NCBI GenBank assembly: GCA_013368315.1
Contig: JAACJM010000284.1
Location: forward strand, 1-64,000
Direction: 5' to 3'
Source: Tetrapyrgos nigripes
Taxonomy: Eukaryota; Basidiomycota; Agaricomycetes; Agaricales; Campanellaceae
DNA: 64,000 nucleotides
The translations under genes and the position numbers were made by a program. This document shows, piece by piece, positions 9,970-21,530 of this stretch (position 1 is the first letter of the stretch; the number at the start of each line of letters is the position of its first letter). The notes below the pieces were generated by a model. It ran no database searches and had not been told where the DNA came from. It worked only from the letters and a program-made list of their open reading frames with translations.

Positions 9970-11216
9970 CTAGATTTTTGCGTCCAGGTGCGTCCAAATT
10001 GTGCATCCATGTGTGTCCAGTGGCTGTGTTAATCCCAATGCTTCCCAAGATGATTACACTTTGTTAATACCCTCTTCGCTATGCAGTGTTGCTGTATTTT
10101 CTGGCGCTTTTGAGTCTTTCATGTCATGTATTGTATGTATATAGCTACTGACAGACAAGACTGAGACTGAACAGTGCAGTAGAGCCAGGACAATAGAGGT
10201 GTGAGGATCTAGGATGCCTCAAGCCCAATGAATGAGGGGAAATAACATGAAACTGAGGAAGTACTACCAAGTACGGTTGAGAGAGAAACTTGTAAGAAAG
10301 TGATACTCATAAAGAATGAACATAAACAGAAACGTAGAAAGAGATAATGGTATCGTACTGAGGCTTGACTATTGAAACGAGTAATGTAGTGGGATGTTCG
10401 GTACGTAGGTTGACAGTTTTTTGTTTTGGAGATTGTGCTCGAGGAGGAATGGGAGAAAGAGTGTTATCAGTTGGAGTATCATTAAATAAATTGTCCCTTT
10501 GTGTAGTCATTGTTAGAATCCGATCCTAGATAGAAGAAAGAGAAATATGAATCTCTGTCTGTAATAGCGAAGACAGAGTAAAGAGTAAGTACCTAGATAG
10601 AAGAAAGAGAAATATGAATCTAGGTATGTGAGTAAATGTCCGAGTCTAATGGTAAAGTAAGTGGCTCACCTCTGTCTGTAATAGCGAAGACAGAGGTGTC
10701 CTAAGGGTATCTACAGGTATATATACTAGTGTACACGTGTTCCATGAAAAGGAGAAAGAGACAAAGAGATAAGTAGCCGTAAGTAACCGTAGCACGTCTA
10801 CGCGTTAGCCCCTATCCACGGTGGCTTGATTATACTTCAACAGTCATGGGGTTCCGAGAAGAGATATTCGGAAATCTAATTGTTAGTTCAGTATTCCTGA
10901 CGTCTAAGTCATTACATGACCTGTAAGTATTGGCAAAAGATCAGTAAGTGATAAAATATGCCTCTCTCGTAGAAGCAAAGGTGACCTAAGCAATCCCCTT
11001 GATAGAAGTGCGAAAATGGAAAGCTAGGTGAGTCAGTACATTTATTAATTTGTTCCGGTGAAAAATATGTAAAGAAACACTTTGACTTTGACCTTGACAA
11101 TATGAACAATGAAGTTTGAACCAAGTGTAATGAACTCCAAAATTTAATGGGATTAGCACAGCCATTGGACGCACCTGGACGCATGCCATATTTGGTGCGT
11201 CCAAGTGGGTCCAAGA
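9970..11216. mobile_element. Inverted-repeat element with GGACGCACC-rich ends, interrupted by a solo LTR
   Basis: The left end (GTCCAGGTGCGTCC ... GTGGCTGTGTTAATCCCA, 9979-10035) and right end (TGGGATTAGCACAGCCATTGGACGCACC ... in two parts, about 11148-11215) are inverted copies that align over 60-100 bp, so this is probably one non-autonomous DNA element of about 1.25 kb. I saw no TSD and no transposase. A 204-bp minus-strand open frame at 10307-10510 has no recognisable motif. The solo LTR at 10511-10842 lies inside. Confidence 0.6.
10511..10842. mobile_element. Solo LTR (332 bp) with 5-bp TSD GTCAT
   Basis: Begins TGTTAGAATC and ends TATACTTCAACA, so the termini are TGTT...AACA. It is bracketed by GTCAT at 10506-10510 and 10843-10847. 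It has a TATATATA near 10720 and two imperfect internal repeats (TAGATAGAAGAAAGAGAAAT at about 10528 and 10592; CTCTGTCTGTAATAGCGAAG at about 10553 and 10672). Solo LTRs arise by recombination between the two LTRs of a retrotransposon. Confidence 0.82.
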
Positions 11217-11339
11217 GAATCATGTGAATGCAAGTGATACTTACTGATTATTTGATTAGCTAGTACGTGTAAATGTATATCTGAAGGATTATGAACCGAA
11301 ATTTCCTTATACACACTTGCATTTTGTCCTTAGTTCTTA

Positions 11340-11714
11340 AGAGAAATGAAAACATCTCATTATAGTAATACATCTATCTACAGATCTATAATCAAGAAAA
11401 CCTCACCCACAGCGAAAGCAAGAATGGATAACCACAGCCAGCGATGGGTGTTTTCCATGGTTCCACGAGACACCTCGTCTAATGATGCTCAGACTCTGCA
11501 AAACTTAGGACCTGCTTTAACCCAGGGCAACCTCTTCGTTGCAGAATATAAGCATCTCGAGACTGGAACCGGGCCGCCTGGTTTTGCATGTGGACCACTG
11601 ACCAATTGACCGAAGCATGCGTCAGGGCCGTAGATGTCTTCAGGGAGAAGTGCCAACTTGTCATACACACGTGATCCATTCCTACGCGTCGCGGCGCGTT
11701 GAAAACTGGTTACA
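11340..11714. other. Interval with a short repeat shared with 16.4 kb
   Basis: No supported gene. AAGTGCCAACTTGTCATACA followed by CACGTG and GATCCATTCCTACGCGTCGC (about 11650-11692) recurs at about 16375-16440, where a 16-bp segment (CAGAACACGCCTTGGC) separates the halves. Confidence 0.55.
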
Positions 11715-13208
11715 ACATGTTTCAATTGGTGTAGACCTCGTGTAGTAGTGGCAATCATGTAGCACCGCCTTGCGCATACGACGAGGACTATAATTACTTT
11801 GACTTCCGTCAGGATTCGCTTCAGTGCCCACCCCCATCTCAACATCTCAATTTCTTAGGTGCGTAGTCATTCACAGAGCTCCTATACGAGTAGGAAGACT
11901 AAACTTCGCCTGACGTTGCATATCATCAGCACCATAAGTACTTCGACCCAACTTTCCCTCAGGCTCGCTTTAGTATCTCCCTCCGCTGTCGATATCTTTA
12001 TTCGTAAGGTGCGTAGACGTTTACACAGCTCAAACACGAGTAGAAAGGCTAAACTCACAACTTTCACAAGACTCAAAGGCACCAAATCTTAACACCTGAC
12101 CTGACAGTGCTTCTTACATAGCTCGTCGAGGTTACGACTTTGCTCATCGAATTGTATCCTTAACGTCCGCTTCGGTGATGTCTACAGTTACAACAGCAGT
12201 TCCGAGACCACTGCATATTTTCTTACAGTCTCCTGTACGTCGTTTCTTATATTCCTCGTCGAGGTTATGGCTCTGCTCATCGAATTGTACCCTTCCAGAA
12301 TTGTCTGTCTGAGATGGAAAGACACAATATCAGTTGTGACATCTCCACATGATCCCTTACAAAAGCGCACCCGACCTCGCCGGCTTATCAACACACGCAC
12401 TATCGAACTCGAAGAATTCTCTTCCGATGACTGGGTCCCTCCTTATGCTATCCTCTCCCACTTCTGGGAGGCAGGCCAGGAAATATCATACCAGGAGATG
12501 GTCAGATGTCAGCTTCTTACCGCCGCATCCTGGTCCATTTGTTGCAAGAGTGGCTACAAGAAGATATTAGCTGCTTGCATGCAAGCACGTAAAGGCAATT
12601 ACACTTACATCTGGATTTATACTTGTTGCATCGACAAGGGAGACCACGGTCAACTCTCGCAGGATATTAACTAGATGTTTGATTATTACAGAAATTCGGA
12701 GGTCTGCTATGTCTATCTTTACGACTACTACCCATGGTTCTCTCGAGGATGGACTTTACAAAACCTAGTAGCGCCTTGGACTCTTGGAGGTTGTAGCTGG
12801 TTCTCTCGAGGATGGACTTTACAGGAGCTAGTAGCGCCTTCATCCGTGAAGTTCTTCGATGCAAAGTGGGAATATCGCGGAGATAGAAAGACGCTCAACG
12901 TCGATATATGGGCTACCACCGGTATCCGACGGGTTTGGAGGGAAAAAATCCAAGAGGTCAGTATCATAGAGCGTATATCATGGGCCATCCACAGGCAGAC
13001 AACTAAAGAAGAAGATCGAGCATACTGTCTGTTGGGACTGCTTGATATCACGATGGAGCCTCGCTATGGAGAAGGGGTAGAATCTGCATTTGAGCGGCTG
13101 ACAAACATCCTTCATGAACGTTACTCTGGTCATCCGCAACTAGAAGGAATCCCCAAGACTGGGAGAGAAATGATAGAATACCTTTCCTACTGGCGTAATG
13201 CTTATTTG
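11715..13208. repeat. HET-locus segmental duplication, copy 2
   Basis: Second copy of the 8126-9606 block in the same orientation, about 3.6 kb downstream. It differs by scattered substitutions, a short extra segment near 11984 (CCGCTGTCGATATC) and small indels in the coding region. Confidence 0.9.
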
Positions 13209-13274
13209 ATTACGTTTCTTATGTTTTTTTTTTTCTATTTTTATTTTTCATTTTGTTTTTCATCTTCTTTTTGA
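12267..13274 (+). pseudogene. HET-domain protein, copy 2, nonsense-interrupted
   Basis: Paralogue of the HET gene at 8662. It has the same motif order, including the duplicated RGWTLQxLVAP. An in-frame TAG at 12673-12675 replaces the TCG serine codon of copy 1 (DINSMFDYY becomes DIN-stop), truncating the domain in the middle. Asp in WIDTCCIDK is Tyr here (WIYTCCIDK). A deletion shortens the segment before VSIIER. Downstream of the stop the frame stays open to 13274, ending in Phe-rich microsatellite translation. Probably non-functional; stop read-through cannot be excluded from sequence. Confidence 0.85.
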
Positions 13275-13323
13275 TTTTGATTTTGAGTTTGATTTTCTTT
13301 TTGAGTTTGTTTCTGTTTTTGTA

Positions 13324-13354
<31 letters not shown>

Positions 13355-13990
13355 TGATTTTCATTGTGTTTTTCGTTCCTTGTCTGGATTTTAAGCTACG
13401 TTTACATCGCAGTGAGTTTATCCTTCTTCTATTTTAAATCGCTCCGAGCGCAAGCCGCTAAGGCTATCCGTCGAAATAGTATGATACCCCTCCTCCGCCT
13501 AAACCTCCTCATCTTGTTTCATTTATAATTTCATGTTTCCCCTTTTTCTTACTTATTGTCTTGTTACTATACGAGCTTTAGAACTTATTTCCTATCACAT
13601 ACCAGTACTTAGCCCGTCCGAGAGACTCGCTCCCCATTTATCATTCTGTTCCATCTCATCCATAATTCACGAGTCTCGGCATCAGGAAATCTGTCCACGG
13701 ATAATGTTTCAAATATTTCCGAAATTTGCCTTGAATAGTCGATAACTTGCGACGCTATCAATCCTATCATTATTTTGCCACATTTTCACTATTGGCCTAG
13801 TCCCCCCTTACAATTATTGCTTATTATCTATACTCTTTCAGTAATACCCGCAAACGAGCAGCTCCTACCATCTAATCATCCTTATAATTTTCTTGACAGG
13901 GATTGTGAAAATTGACATTAAACCACTTCATTGGATATACTAGGATATGGTAAAAGATATGTAGGTAGGTACGAAGTTTAAGAAAATGAA
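13209..13990. other. T-rich tract and intergenic sequence
   Basis: TTTTC/TTTTG-rich low-complexity DNA to about 13375, then unremarkable intergenic sequence. A 70-codon open frame at 13533-13745 has no motif. Likely includes the 3' flank of the DUF6532 gene that ends at 13992. Confidence 0.5.
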
Positions 13991-13991
13991 C

Positions 13992-15690
13992 TTATGCAGC
14001 AGTCTCGCCATCAGCGCCAGCATCCTCAGCGCGAGAGCCATCACCACCAGCCTTATCAGCCTTATCAGCCTTATCACCGCTTTCCTCACCACCTGGTGCG
14101 TCACCGTCCTCGCCGTCTTGATTTCCCTCCTGCTCCACATGATTGGACCCTTCGTCATCAACGACGTCACCATCCTCTTCAACATCCTCGTCAAACGCAT
14201 CCCAGTTGACTCGACTAATGATCTGGTCTTCAGAGAGCCCTTGTGCAGCCGGAGCGATAGAGTGTCTCGAATTAAAAATTAGTGAGCGTGTATTGAGATA
14301 TACAGCAGGGTACTCACGATGCCTTTAGATACATCCCATGTAATATCTTGTGTGCTCGTACCTTGTTTCTACGCTTCATGTTCTCGAAGATACCCACATA
14401 GCCGTCCCATTGACGTTGAAGACCGACAGGAGGGAATTTGGCGTTTGTTCCGAGGGAGTGGTCCAGAAGAATGGCGTGGATCTAAATTGAGTACTAGGTT
14501 AGTATAACGTCGTTGGTCAAAAACAATCTCGTACCGCACACGCAGATAGCACTAGCATGGCCCCTGGTATCTCCAATTCTAGCTTGGCCTTGTCGTCGTC
14601 AGGTTGAGACGAAACGAATAGTTGATTGTGGTATGGTCTGAGAAGCAGGGCAAGCTTGTTATTGCCCCAAAACATGTCGCTCATGTACTTGTGCATGACC
14701 TCGTTTTGAAACGGACTTTGGTAGTCGTATTTACCCTTCTCCACATACCTCAGTACCAAGAGAGTGAAAACTTGAAGTAATGTTACGCACCGATGAAAGA
14801 CCATATATGTAGTCACCATCCTGGATAAGTTTGCCAGCTGCCGCTCTACCACGTGGAGAGTTATCGAGCTTGAGAGCGGCAAGAACAGTGGAAGAGGGTG
14901 ACTTGAGAAGCTTGCGTTCCAATGAGATCCGGCCAGCTGTCTACTCAGAAACAACCAATTAGCTGCAGTTCCGGGAGGTATATTAGAACTCACGTATTTT
15001 GCCATAGGTTTGATATACTTCAGTATATCACCACGCTCCAGCCTATCTGCAATATCTCCTTCTCCATCATAACCGAGCTGGTCTGCAGCTTTGACGAGTG
15101 CGGTGAGTGCGACACTTCGGAGATTCTTGCTGACTGGACATTTGTTGGAGTCGATGGAGGAGACCAGCATGATGACACCAAGGATACGAGCACGGTTGAT
15201 GACCCCTCTAATGTCTGAGTTCTGGCTCTTCAGGCAAAGTTTGTAGCTGCGGGTCGTCTCCTTGTATGCTTCAAGCGTAATGTCAGAGCGGGGTACCCAG
15301 TCGATTTGGGTTGCGGATGGAGCTTTTGTCTCAGTGGTTGCGGTGACTGTCTTGACCTTATTCCCTGCTGCGCGAGATGCTGGAAGACCCTTGTTTGATA
15401 CAACCGGGAGCTAGAGCAGCGTTCAAAAGAGTTAGAATATAAAGCAAGCGGCAAACGTACTTCTTCGATTAATTTTTGAGCGGCTTTCCCGGAAATTTTC
15501 TTACCAAAATCATCAGCAACGGAAGAGAGAATAATTGGAATAAACGCACCTCAGAGACCGGCTCCTCAAGCTCATTATCTTCGTCACTGCCATCTTCATC
15601 ATCCGAGTTGGGTAGAGATACGGGTCCTATGCTAGAGGCGATACCTTCTGTATCAGATACAGGAGGCAACGAGACGTCTTCTGGGTCCAC
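13992..15690 (-). CDS. DUF6532-domain protein
   Basis: Multi-exon minus-strand gene. An acidic, Ser-rich N-terminal exon (about 15690-15545, DSDDEDGSDEDNELEEPVSE) precedes a short KISGKAAQKLIE exon and a long exon (about 15410-15000: PRSDITLEAYKETTRSYKLC, NRARILGVIMLV, LERGDILKYIKPMAKY). Next come TAGRISLERKLLKSPSSTV and GKYDYQSPFQNEVMHKYM ... FWGNNKLALL ... LELEIPGAMLVLSACA (about 14760-14535). That last block is the hallmark of DUF6532, a fungal domain of unknown function common near transposons. Then IHAILLDHSLGTNAKFPPVG and an acidic last exon ending in ADKADKAGG ... stop at 13992-13994. Most junctions are GT..AG; the intron near 14800 is uncertain. Position 15690 is a GTG and no in-frame ATG is visible, so an upstream exon is probably missing. 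Confidence 0.7.
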
Positions 15691-15699
15691 GGAGGGGCG

Positions 15700-16950
15700 A
15701 GTAGAGGAACGGCGTGTAGAATGGTCAACGTCGTTGACAACATACCCGGGGTATGTTTACTTATCATTCTTTTCCCTCTCATCTTTATTCACGAGTCTTC
15801 ATAGTCATTTACCACTTTGATTTCGCGTTACTCTCCTTCCATTCCCTTATTTCATTGACTTAGTTCGAGTCTCGATCGCCAATATACCTAGGGGAGTCAC
15901 TGTTTCATGGCTCCCCGTGAATGGCCTATTCATTTCCCTGCGAGGAATCCCTCTGAACGAATCAACAAGATGTTTACTAGTCTTCTCTTCCCAATCGAAG
16001 GGCACTGTGCTTGCAATTCGACCCAAAGAGGAGTCGATGATAGATCAACTCTTTATCTTTATTGTACATGTAATCATTGACAGACTAAAGCTTATTTAGT
16101 CTGCGCAACAAAGAAGAGTCGAACACACATCCCAGTTATTTAGAGTATACTGGAAATCCATATCATTCGTGCATACTGCGCAGTAATGGGTGTATTAGTG
16201 TTGGTGTTTGGGAAACGACACGAATGAAGCACACGTACAGCAAATTGCAATGTTATGCAGCATGTATTTCATCATAATCATCTATCAACGTAGGGTAGAA
16301 CTTTTCTCCCCTCAACAATGAGATATCGAACAGTCGAAGCTCGACTTGTGTCTCTACATCACATCTCCATGCGACAAGTGCCAACTTGTCATACACACGT
16401 GCAGAACACGCCTTGGCGTGATCCATTCCTACGCGTCGCGACGCGACCTTTTGTGGTTCCCGCTATCCCAGAGAAGGAGTTGAAAACAGTACAAGGAGGC
16501 ACAAATCCAGTGAAAAGGACTTTTTGGAACCACGGAGAGTAGGTACTACTGAGCCTTTTCCGGCGCGGTGTAATAAATGAAATGAAATCAAGACTAGTAC
16601 GTATTCGAGACTCAAACGGAGCCCTCGTTGTCGCGCAGGTCTCGATTTGATGTCAAAAATATATACGTATATTTGAGTGATGTACTACTTGACACCGGCC
16701 TATTTAGGAGAAGTATCAATTCAAATGGGTGATCCCAGTACGATCAGACATCTGTATCCAAGACTCCGAGTTGTTGAGTACATACGTTACACGTAGTATT
16801 TTGTCTTTTAATGAATGGTACTCTGGTTTGGAAAAGGCTTGCTTTTGGTCTATGAAAATTCCATTAGAAGGGATGAGCAAACGACATAGCTGCGTTTGGC
16901 TTCAGCCATGAGCTTTTAAGTAATATGGTTCTTGATAGTGCAAAGTTTAA
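15700..16950. other. Intergenic sequence with repeat scraps
   Basis: No supported gene. It holds the probable 5' region of the DUF6532 gene (15690-15760), a short repeat shared with 11650 (16375-16445) and the 3' tip of a LINE (16521-16590). Confidence 0.5.
16521..16590 (+). mobile_element. 3' tip of a non-LTR retrotransposon (LINE)
   Basis: GGAACCACGGAGAGTA and TTTTCCGGCGCGGTGTA match the 3' ends of the two minus-strand LINEs at 45.7 kb and 49.7 kb. It is followed by an AAATG-type short tandem tail (16572-16590). Heavily 5'-truncated, as LINE insertions often are. Confidence 0.7.
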
Positions 16951-16954
16951 CAAT

Positions 16955-17026
16955 TGCATCATGGTGTAGTGGCTAACATTATCGCCTCTCACGCGATAGC
17001 CCAGGGTTCGATTCCCTGTGATGGAA
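16955..17026 (+). tRNA. tRNA-Glu (anticodon CTC)
   Basis: Cloverleaf folds: acceptor arm TGCATCA/TGATGGA, D arm with A-box TGGTGTAGTGG, anticodon stem ATCGC/GCGAT with loop CTCTCAC (anticodon CTC), and T arm CAGGG-TTCGATT-CCCTG containing the B box. No intron. The acceptor stem has a G:G mismatch at the second pair (2:71), where C:G is expected, so activity could be reduced. T-runs occur about 20 nt downstream (TTTT near 17046). Confidence 0.9.
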
Positions 17027-18071
17027 TGACTCTAGTTTCTGTCAAGTTTTATTTTTGTTGCTGTCGTTCTTTCTGTCTCTTGTTTTCCCGAGCACAGAAT
17101 TTTTGACCATCTCTTTATGTCTCAATTTAAGGAAGCTACACCACCCACCTGCCGGGATCTCCCAAATATATGCCCGGAGATACATTCCCAGCATCACCAC
17201 ATTATCATCACTCGGCAGTTCCATTATCTCCTGAGATCATCAATTTCCAAATTTTAGGACTCATCTGGGAGACGGGCATCTCCTGGTAAATGTCTCGCAA
17301 TACATCCTATCATCTACAAGCGCATGTCACCAGGATCTCTGCGCAGCATGGTCTACAGGTATCCTGAACCACTCATTACTACTATCCATACCCCCGAAGT
17401 GATACACACCCAGAAGTGATACATTTCTGAGAAATTGGTCCATATCTTCGTCCCTCCCTGATGTCCCTTCGTAGAACCTGAACAGTAGATACTTTTATAC
17501 ATTATTTTCATTTCTATGTAGTCAGAATCTCCAGGTGTGCACTGAGACGTTTGCCATGAGCTGAAACCGACGAAAAAATGCGTTTCCGTGAGCGTGACAG
17601 AAGCGAAATTTTTCGAAACGGGGTATTCCTTCGGAAAAATTTTCTGTGGGTGATATCGTACTTATGAAAGCATATATGTATCAGTATGTCAATTTTCCGA
17701 GGTCAAAATCGCAGCGTTATGCATCACTACTGTACTATTCCAATCAATTCGCGAGTCACGCGTCACACCCGATTTTGGGCGACCCCACCAATAATTTTTT
17801 CTCGAATTCTCCGATTTTCCGAGATTTTTCGAAAAAATAAAAAGTCACGTGCATCGCGAATTGAACGAAATAGTACAGTACGTTGCAAACAATAGAAAAA
17901 GTTGCTTTACAGCAGTTCCTGTATATAATGAGAATCGCTGCGAGTAAAGTTAGCATGTAACAGCGTACACTGTAACCCGTTACACTACTAAATATAGTAA
18001 CTCATATTTGACACGTACTTCTACTATTGTCGCATTGTCTGCTAAGCATCTCCCTCGCTCACTACCTATGG

Positions 18072-18465
18072 TAGTCTAGTTTTAAGAGATCGAGAGCTTA
18101 GGGACCAGTTTTTTGCTTACAAAGATGACTTATTGCGTAATATTCCCGCAGTCTGTTTCCCTTATGTGCCGGTCATTTTCGGTGCTTCTGGGGCTGTAGG
18201 ACCATTAAAGATCTGGAATATAACATCTATAGTTTTATTATCACAAAATATAACGGAGGAAGCAGCAGAGTCGTTGGACGAGTTGAGCAGAAAGAGCACG
18301 CTTCCCAAAATAGGTCATGTGAAGATTACGTTATAAGTCTTTTCTATTACCTTTGTATCAACTTTGTATTGACAAAAAACTGGTCCCTAAAAACCCCCGC
18401 TTTGACGACAGACTGCTATCGCATCATTTCAATGATCGCTGATACTGTCTGTTTATAAGAGACTA
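18072..18465. mobile_element. 394-bp MITE, family A copy 1, 9-bp TSD
   Basis: Ends TAGTCTAGTTTTAAGAGA and the complement of TAGTCTCTTATAAACAGA, with an inner inverted pair AGGGACCAGTTTTTTG / CAAAAAACTGGTCCCT. Flanked by a perfect 9-bp direct repeat TACCTATGG (18063-18071 and 18466-18474). The right TSD copy contains the ATG of the next gene. A second copy lies in inverted orientation at 42278-43958. A 9-bp TSD suggests a Mutator-like origin, but no transposase is present. Confidence 0.88.
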
Positions 18466-18470
18466 TACCT

Positions 18471-20278
18471 ATGGACAGCCCAGAGGATTATCAATTGGAC
18501 CTTCAGGAGCTACAGGAGCTACAGGATCTACAGGATGATCCACAAGCGGACTTTGAAGACAGTTCTGATGAAGATGAAGTTGGCAATAGCGAGAAATCCA
18601 TCAAGAAAGCTGCAGGAAAGCAGGGACATCTCAGTGCATGGATTTATTATTACCTCTTGATCTTTCTGACGAGAAAAATTGGTTTGATTGACAGTGACTA
18701 CCATAAATCCCGATCCCAATGTCGCTGCTGCTGTTGCCAAGGCCAAAAGAACAGGAAGGCCACTGAACAACAACATGCTTACCATGCCAAACGCAAAGCC
18801 CAAGCAGAAGAACAGAAAACTCTAGAAAAAAGAAAACTATAGACACCTTGGGAGATGACACTGACTTCTCAGACACTGAGCCTGCACCAAAGCACTGCAA
18901 GTCAGCCTCAAAAGCTAAAGAAGATACTGATGACTCCCTTCCAGTCAAAGACCTCATCACCTACATCCAAGTCCACAAGCCCAAGCCTCCTACCACTGCT
19001 AAAGCGAAGGCACCAATAGACGAGTACACCCACTGCAGACCATTTTCACTCAAGACTACGGATTCATATGAAACTTTCCTCTACTTGTGTGCGAAGATCC
19101 TTCCCTGCTTGCCAGATCAGCTCGTCATCAGCAGCATAGTGTATCGCCCCCAAAAGGGAACAGGACTCTGAGACACTCCTCTTGGGAATGAAGTTGGGTA
19201 TCAAGCAATGCTGAATGATTTTGCACACCAGACTGTCAAGCAGGGGTATACTGTTATCCTTACTATCCTCCTACTCCTACCAAGGGATCTAACAAGTCTA
19301 TTGTGAGCTCTTTCTATGTGTTCTTCTGCGACTTTTTCTTCTTCTTGGCTCTAACACTGTATGTTGATGTCCAGTTTTGGGAGACCGGGAACCCTGCAAT
19401 TGATAACGCTCCAGCTTTTGATTATAGTTCTCTTGAACCAGTGCCTGAGGTGGCAACCAGTGTTGCTGCGCAGAAGGTCAGTCATGGCCAGTGCCACACT
19501 TTTCACATAAGCTTATGCTTCTTTTTTATATAGCAATCCTTTGATGCCAAGCTCAAGCCAATCAAAGACAAGTTGAGGGAAATGTACTCAAATAAATGTA
19601 ACCCTCTTTATCCTGACCAACTTACATATACAAGTGTGAGTGGATCTGTATGGGAATTGAATGACTTGCATCTCAGTGTTTGGTCAAATGACATTGTGTG
19701 TTTATTCCCTCACTCTCCACCATACAAACACTAACTCATTGACAGTCCCAGGGTACTGAGGGAGTCAGTTACGACACCCCTCCCCTTCACAAGATGTCCT
19801 TCGATGTAAAGCACTGTTTGAAGCCTCCCAAAGCCGCCCCTGCCTCTGTTCCCCTTACTCCTGCTCCTGTTCCTGCCAGCACATCAGCAATTGCTACTCC
19901 GGGTCCCACTGACACCTCTTGTGACCACTTGATAGAACTGATGCTGTTCAACATGCTCCAGCAGCAGCAATTGTCCATGGGCTTCAACTCCACTGCCATC
20001 ATTCCCACAGCACCAACTCATGCACCCCTTGCTCTACTCCCAGCTCTCTGGTGAAGAAAGTATTTGTATCGCTCTCGGCTTTTTGTACCCGTTACAACCT
20101 GACTGAGTATGAAGATCAGTTGTGCACTCTCCACTACATGCCAGGAAATAATGCAATTAGGTCACTTACCCAAGATGATTGGTCCAAAGTTGGGTTCCGG
20201 AAGCTGTCCTGGGCAGCAGTTATGGAGGCCCATAAGCCTTTCCTTCTGGACGTCAAGGCTGGAGTCTGGGATAACTAA
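18471..20278 (+). CDS. Transposon-borne companion protein (acidic N-terminus, AT-hook-like, SAM-like C-terminus)
   Basis: Plus-strand multi-exon gene inside the Tc1/IS630 element. An acidic leucine-rich N-terminus (LDLQELQELQDLQDDPQADF) is followed by a basic stretch with AKAKRTGRPLNN, an AT-hook-like RGRP variant, around 18730-18770. Then come VKDLITYIQVHKPKP and YETFLYLCAKILPCLPDQLV (about 18945-19130), PAFDYSSLEPVPEVA (19410-19455), NPLYPDQLTYT ... GSVWELNDLHLSVW (19600-19685), a Pro/Ala/Thr-rich linker and a C-terminus FCTRYNLTEYEDQLCTLHY ... DDWSKVGFRKLSWAAVMEAH (20080-20235) resembling a SAM-like helical bundle. I recall similar proteins beside basidiomycete transposons but know no function. 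Frame changes near 18835 and 20050 may be introns or damage, so exon borders are not given. Confidence 0.6.
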
Positions 20279-20410
20279 GGGGTGCTTCGCATGTTTTTGT
20301 TTTCCTCTATTCTTTCCCATTATTCCATGTTTCTTACTCAGTTACTGTTCTCTTGGTATCGCATCACCTTCCTTGTTGTTGGCCATATATTTGTATGTAA
20401 TAAAGTTATT

Positions 20411-21530
20411 CTACCTGTCTACAATGTACCCCGCATGTTGGAACAATTCTTGAGCCTTCTCAGCTGTAATACATAATGTTGACTCTAGCAGGACTTGAAT
20501 AGGATCATCTGCCTGTTCTAAAAGATATGCATTTCGGCGAAGATATGCTTTCCCTGCAGAGTCAAATTCAGAATTTTGAGAGACATAAAACATCAGAACA
20601 CTTACATGCGCTGAAAGACTCTTCAAATCAGGAGAGTAAGGTGGTAAATAGAGAAGCATGATACCTAGAGTCATAATATATGAACTGTATAACTCCTTGA
20701 AGGCCGAAAACACTCACTGCATGAGTTCAGAGCATCAAGTAATGTGTCTGTATAGTGGATCCGACAGTTATCCATGATGAGAACACTCTGTGCATCAGGA
20801 AATGGGTTCATTTGAGGTACCTGAAGCTGTATCAGCTTCATATCAATAGGGAAAGAAGGTGTACATACTACTTCTTCTGTGATAAAGTCAAAAAATCCCT
20901 CAGAGTCTAGGGAACCTTCAACCACTCTTGCAGCAATATAACCCTTGATACTCATTGCTGCAACCAGGGAGTAATGTGTACCACGCACAAAAGGACCAGT
21001 TGAAACAGCTCGCTGACCTCAGGGAGAGTATCCATATCGGTGCATGAGTGTTTGTTTGTCTTTGCTTGACTCCTCAATGGTGACAAATTCATAGCCTTCA
21101 CCGGAGAATTCTTTCTGAATGGTATCATGGTATCCATGGCTATGCACTTCATCTCGTTCCTGAGCAATCTTGCGAAGAAGCTTCCTGGTAAGGCCAGCCC
21201 TCTGTAGGGCTTTGTGTAAAGCCAAGATTGAGATGACAATGTCAAGCTGAACTGCCAGGCACCATTGCAATTCATCCAGGTAGGTGTTGTTGTTTCAGTT
21301 GTATATCTCCTGTGCAAGAGTAAAGGCAGCCAGCCCTATGGTTCAGGGACACCCTCGCAAACATGAAGGTGGCTTGGTGACTTTGCCAAAGGTCTCAAAG
21401 ATCTTTCTCCAGTGATAGAGGCTTGCTCTTGAGACACCCGAGGCAAAACATATGTCCAAGACATCCCAGCACTCTCCCAGAGCCTCAGGGCACACTCTTT
21501 CATGTCTGAGCTTATTTGTCGATTTCCCAT
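20411..21530 (-). pseudogene. Tc1/IS630-like DDE transposase, degenerate
   Basis: The N-terminal helix-turn-helix region starts at the ATG 21528-21530: MGNRQISSDMKECALRLWES, then (in a shifted frame) SRASLYHWRKIFETFGKV, and SILALHKALQRAGLTRKLL with AQERDEV (about 21250-21160). The DDE core follows: EFVTIEESSKDKQ (VDESS is usual, so the first catalytic Asp seems to be Glu), a TGA stop before GQRAVSTG near 21019, VRGTHYSLVAAMSIKGYIAA, MDNCRIHYTDTLLDAL (second Asp) and LLYLPPYSPDLK. The expected IEESFS occurs only in another frame after a small deletion near 20617. LRRNAYLLEQADDPI and CITAEKAQELFQHAGYI close it. No longer able to make a full enzyme. Confidence 0.82.

Noticed and set aside
10307..10510. 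67-codon minus-strand open frame ending exactly at the solo LTR boundary, possibly a gag start
   Set aside because: Its ATG is formed by the LTR target-site duplication and no gag motif or PBS is present, so the solo-LTR reading explains the site better.
14040..14090. GATAAGGCTGATAAGGCTG repeat in the DUF6532 C-terminus (ADKADKA), similar to the minisatellite peptide
   Set aside because: The nucleotide unit differs (GATAAGGCT versus GCAGACAAG), so common ancestry with the 2-kb array is not supported.
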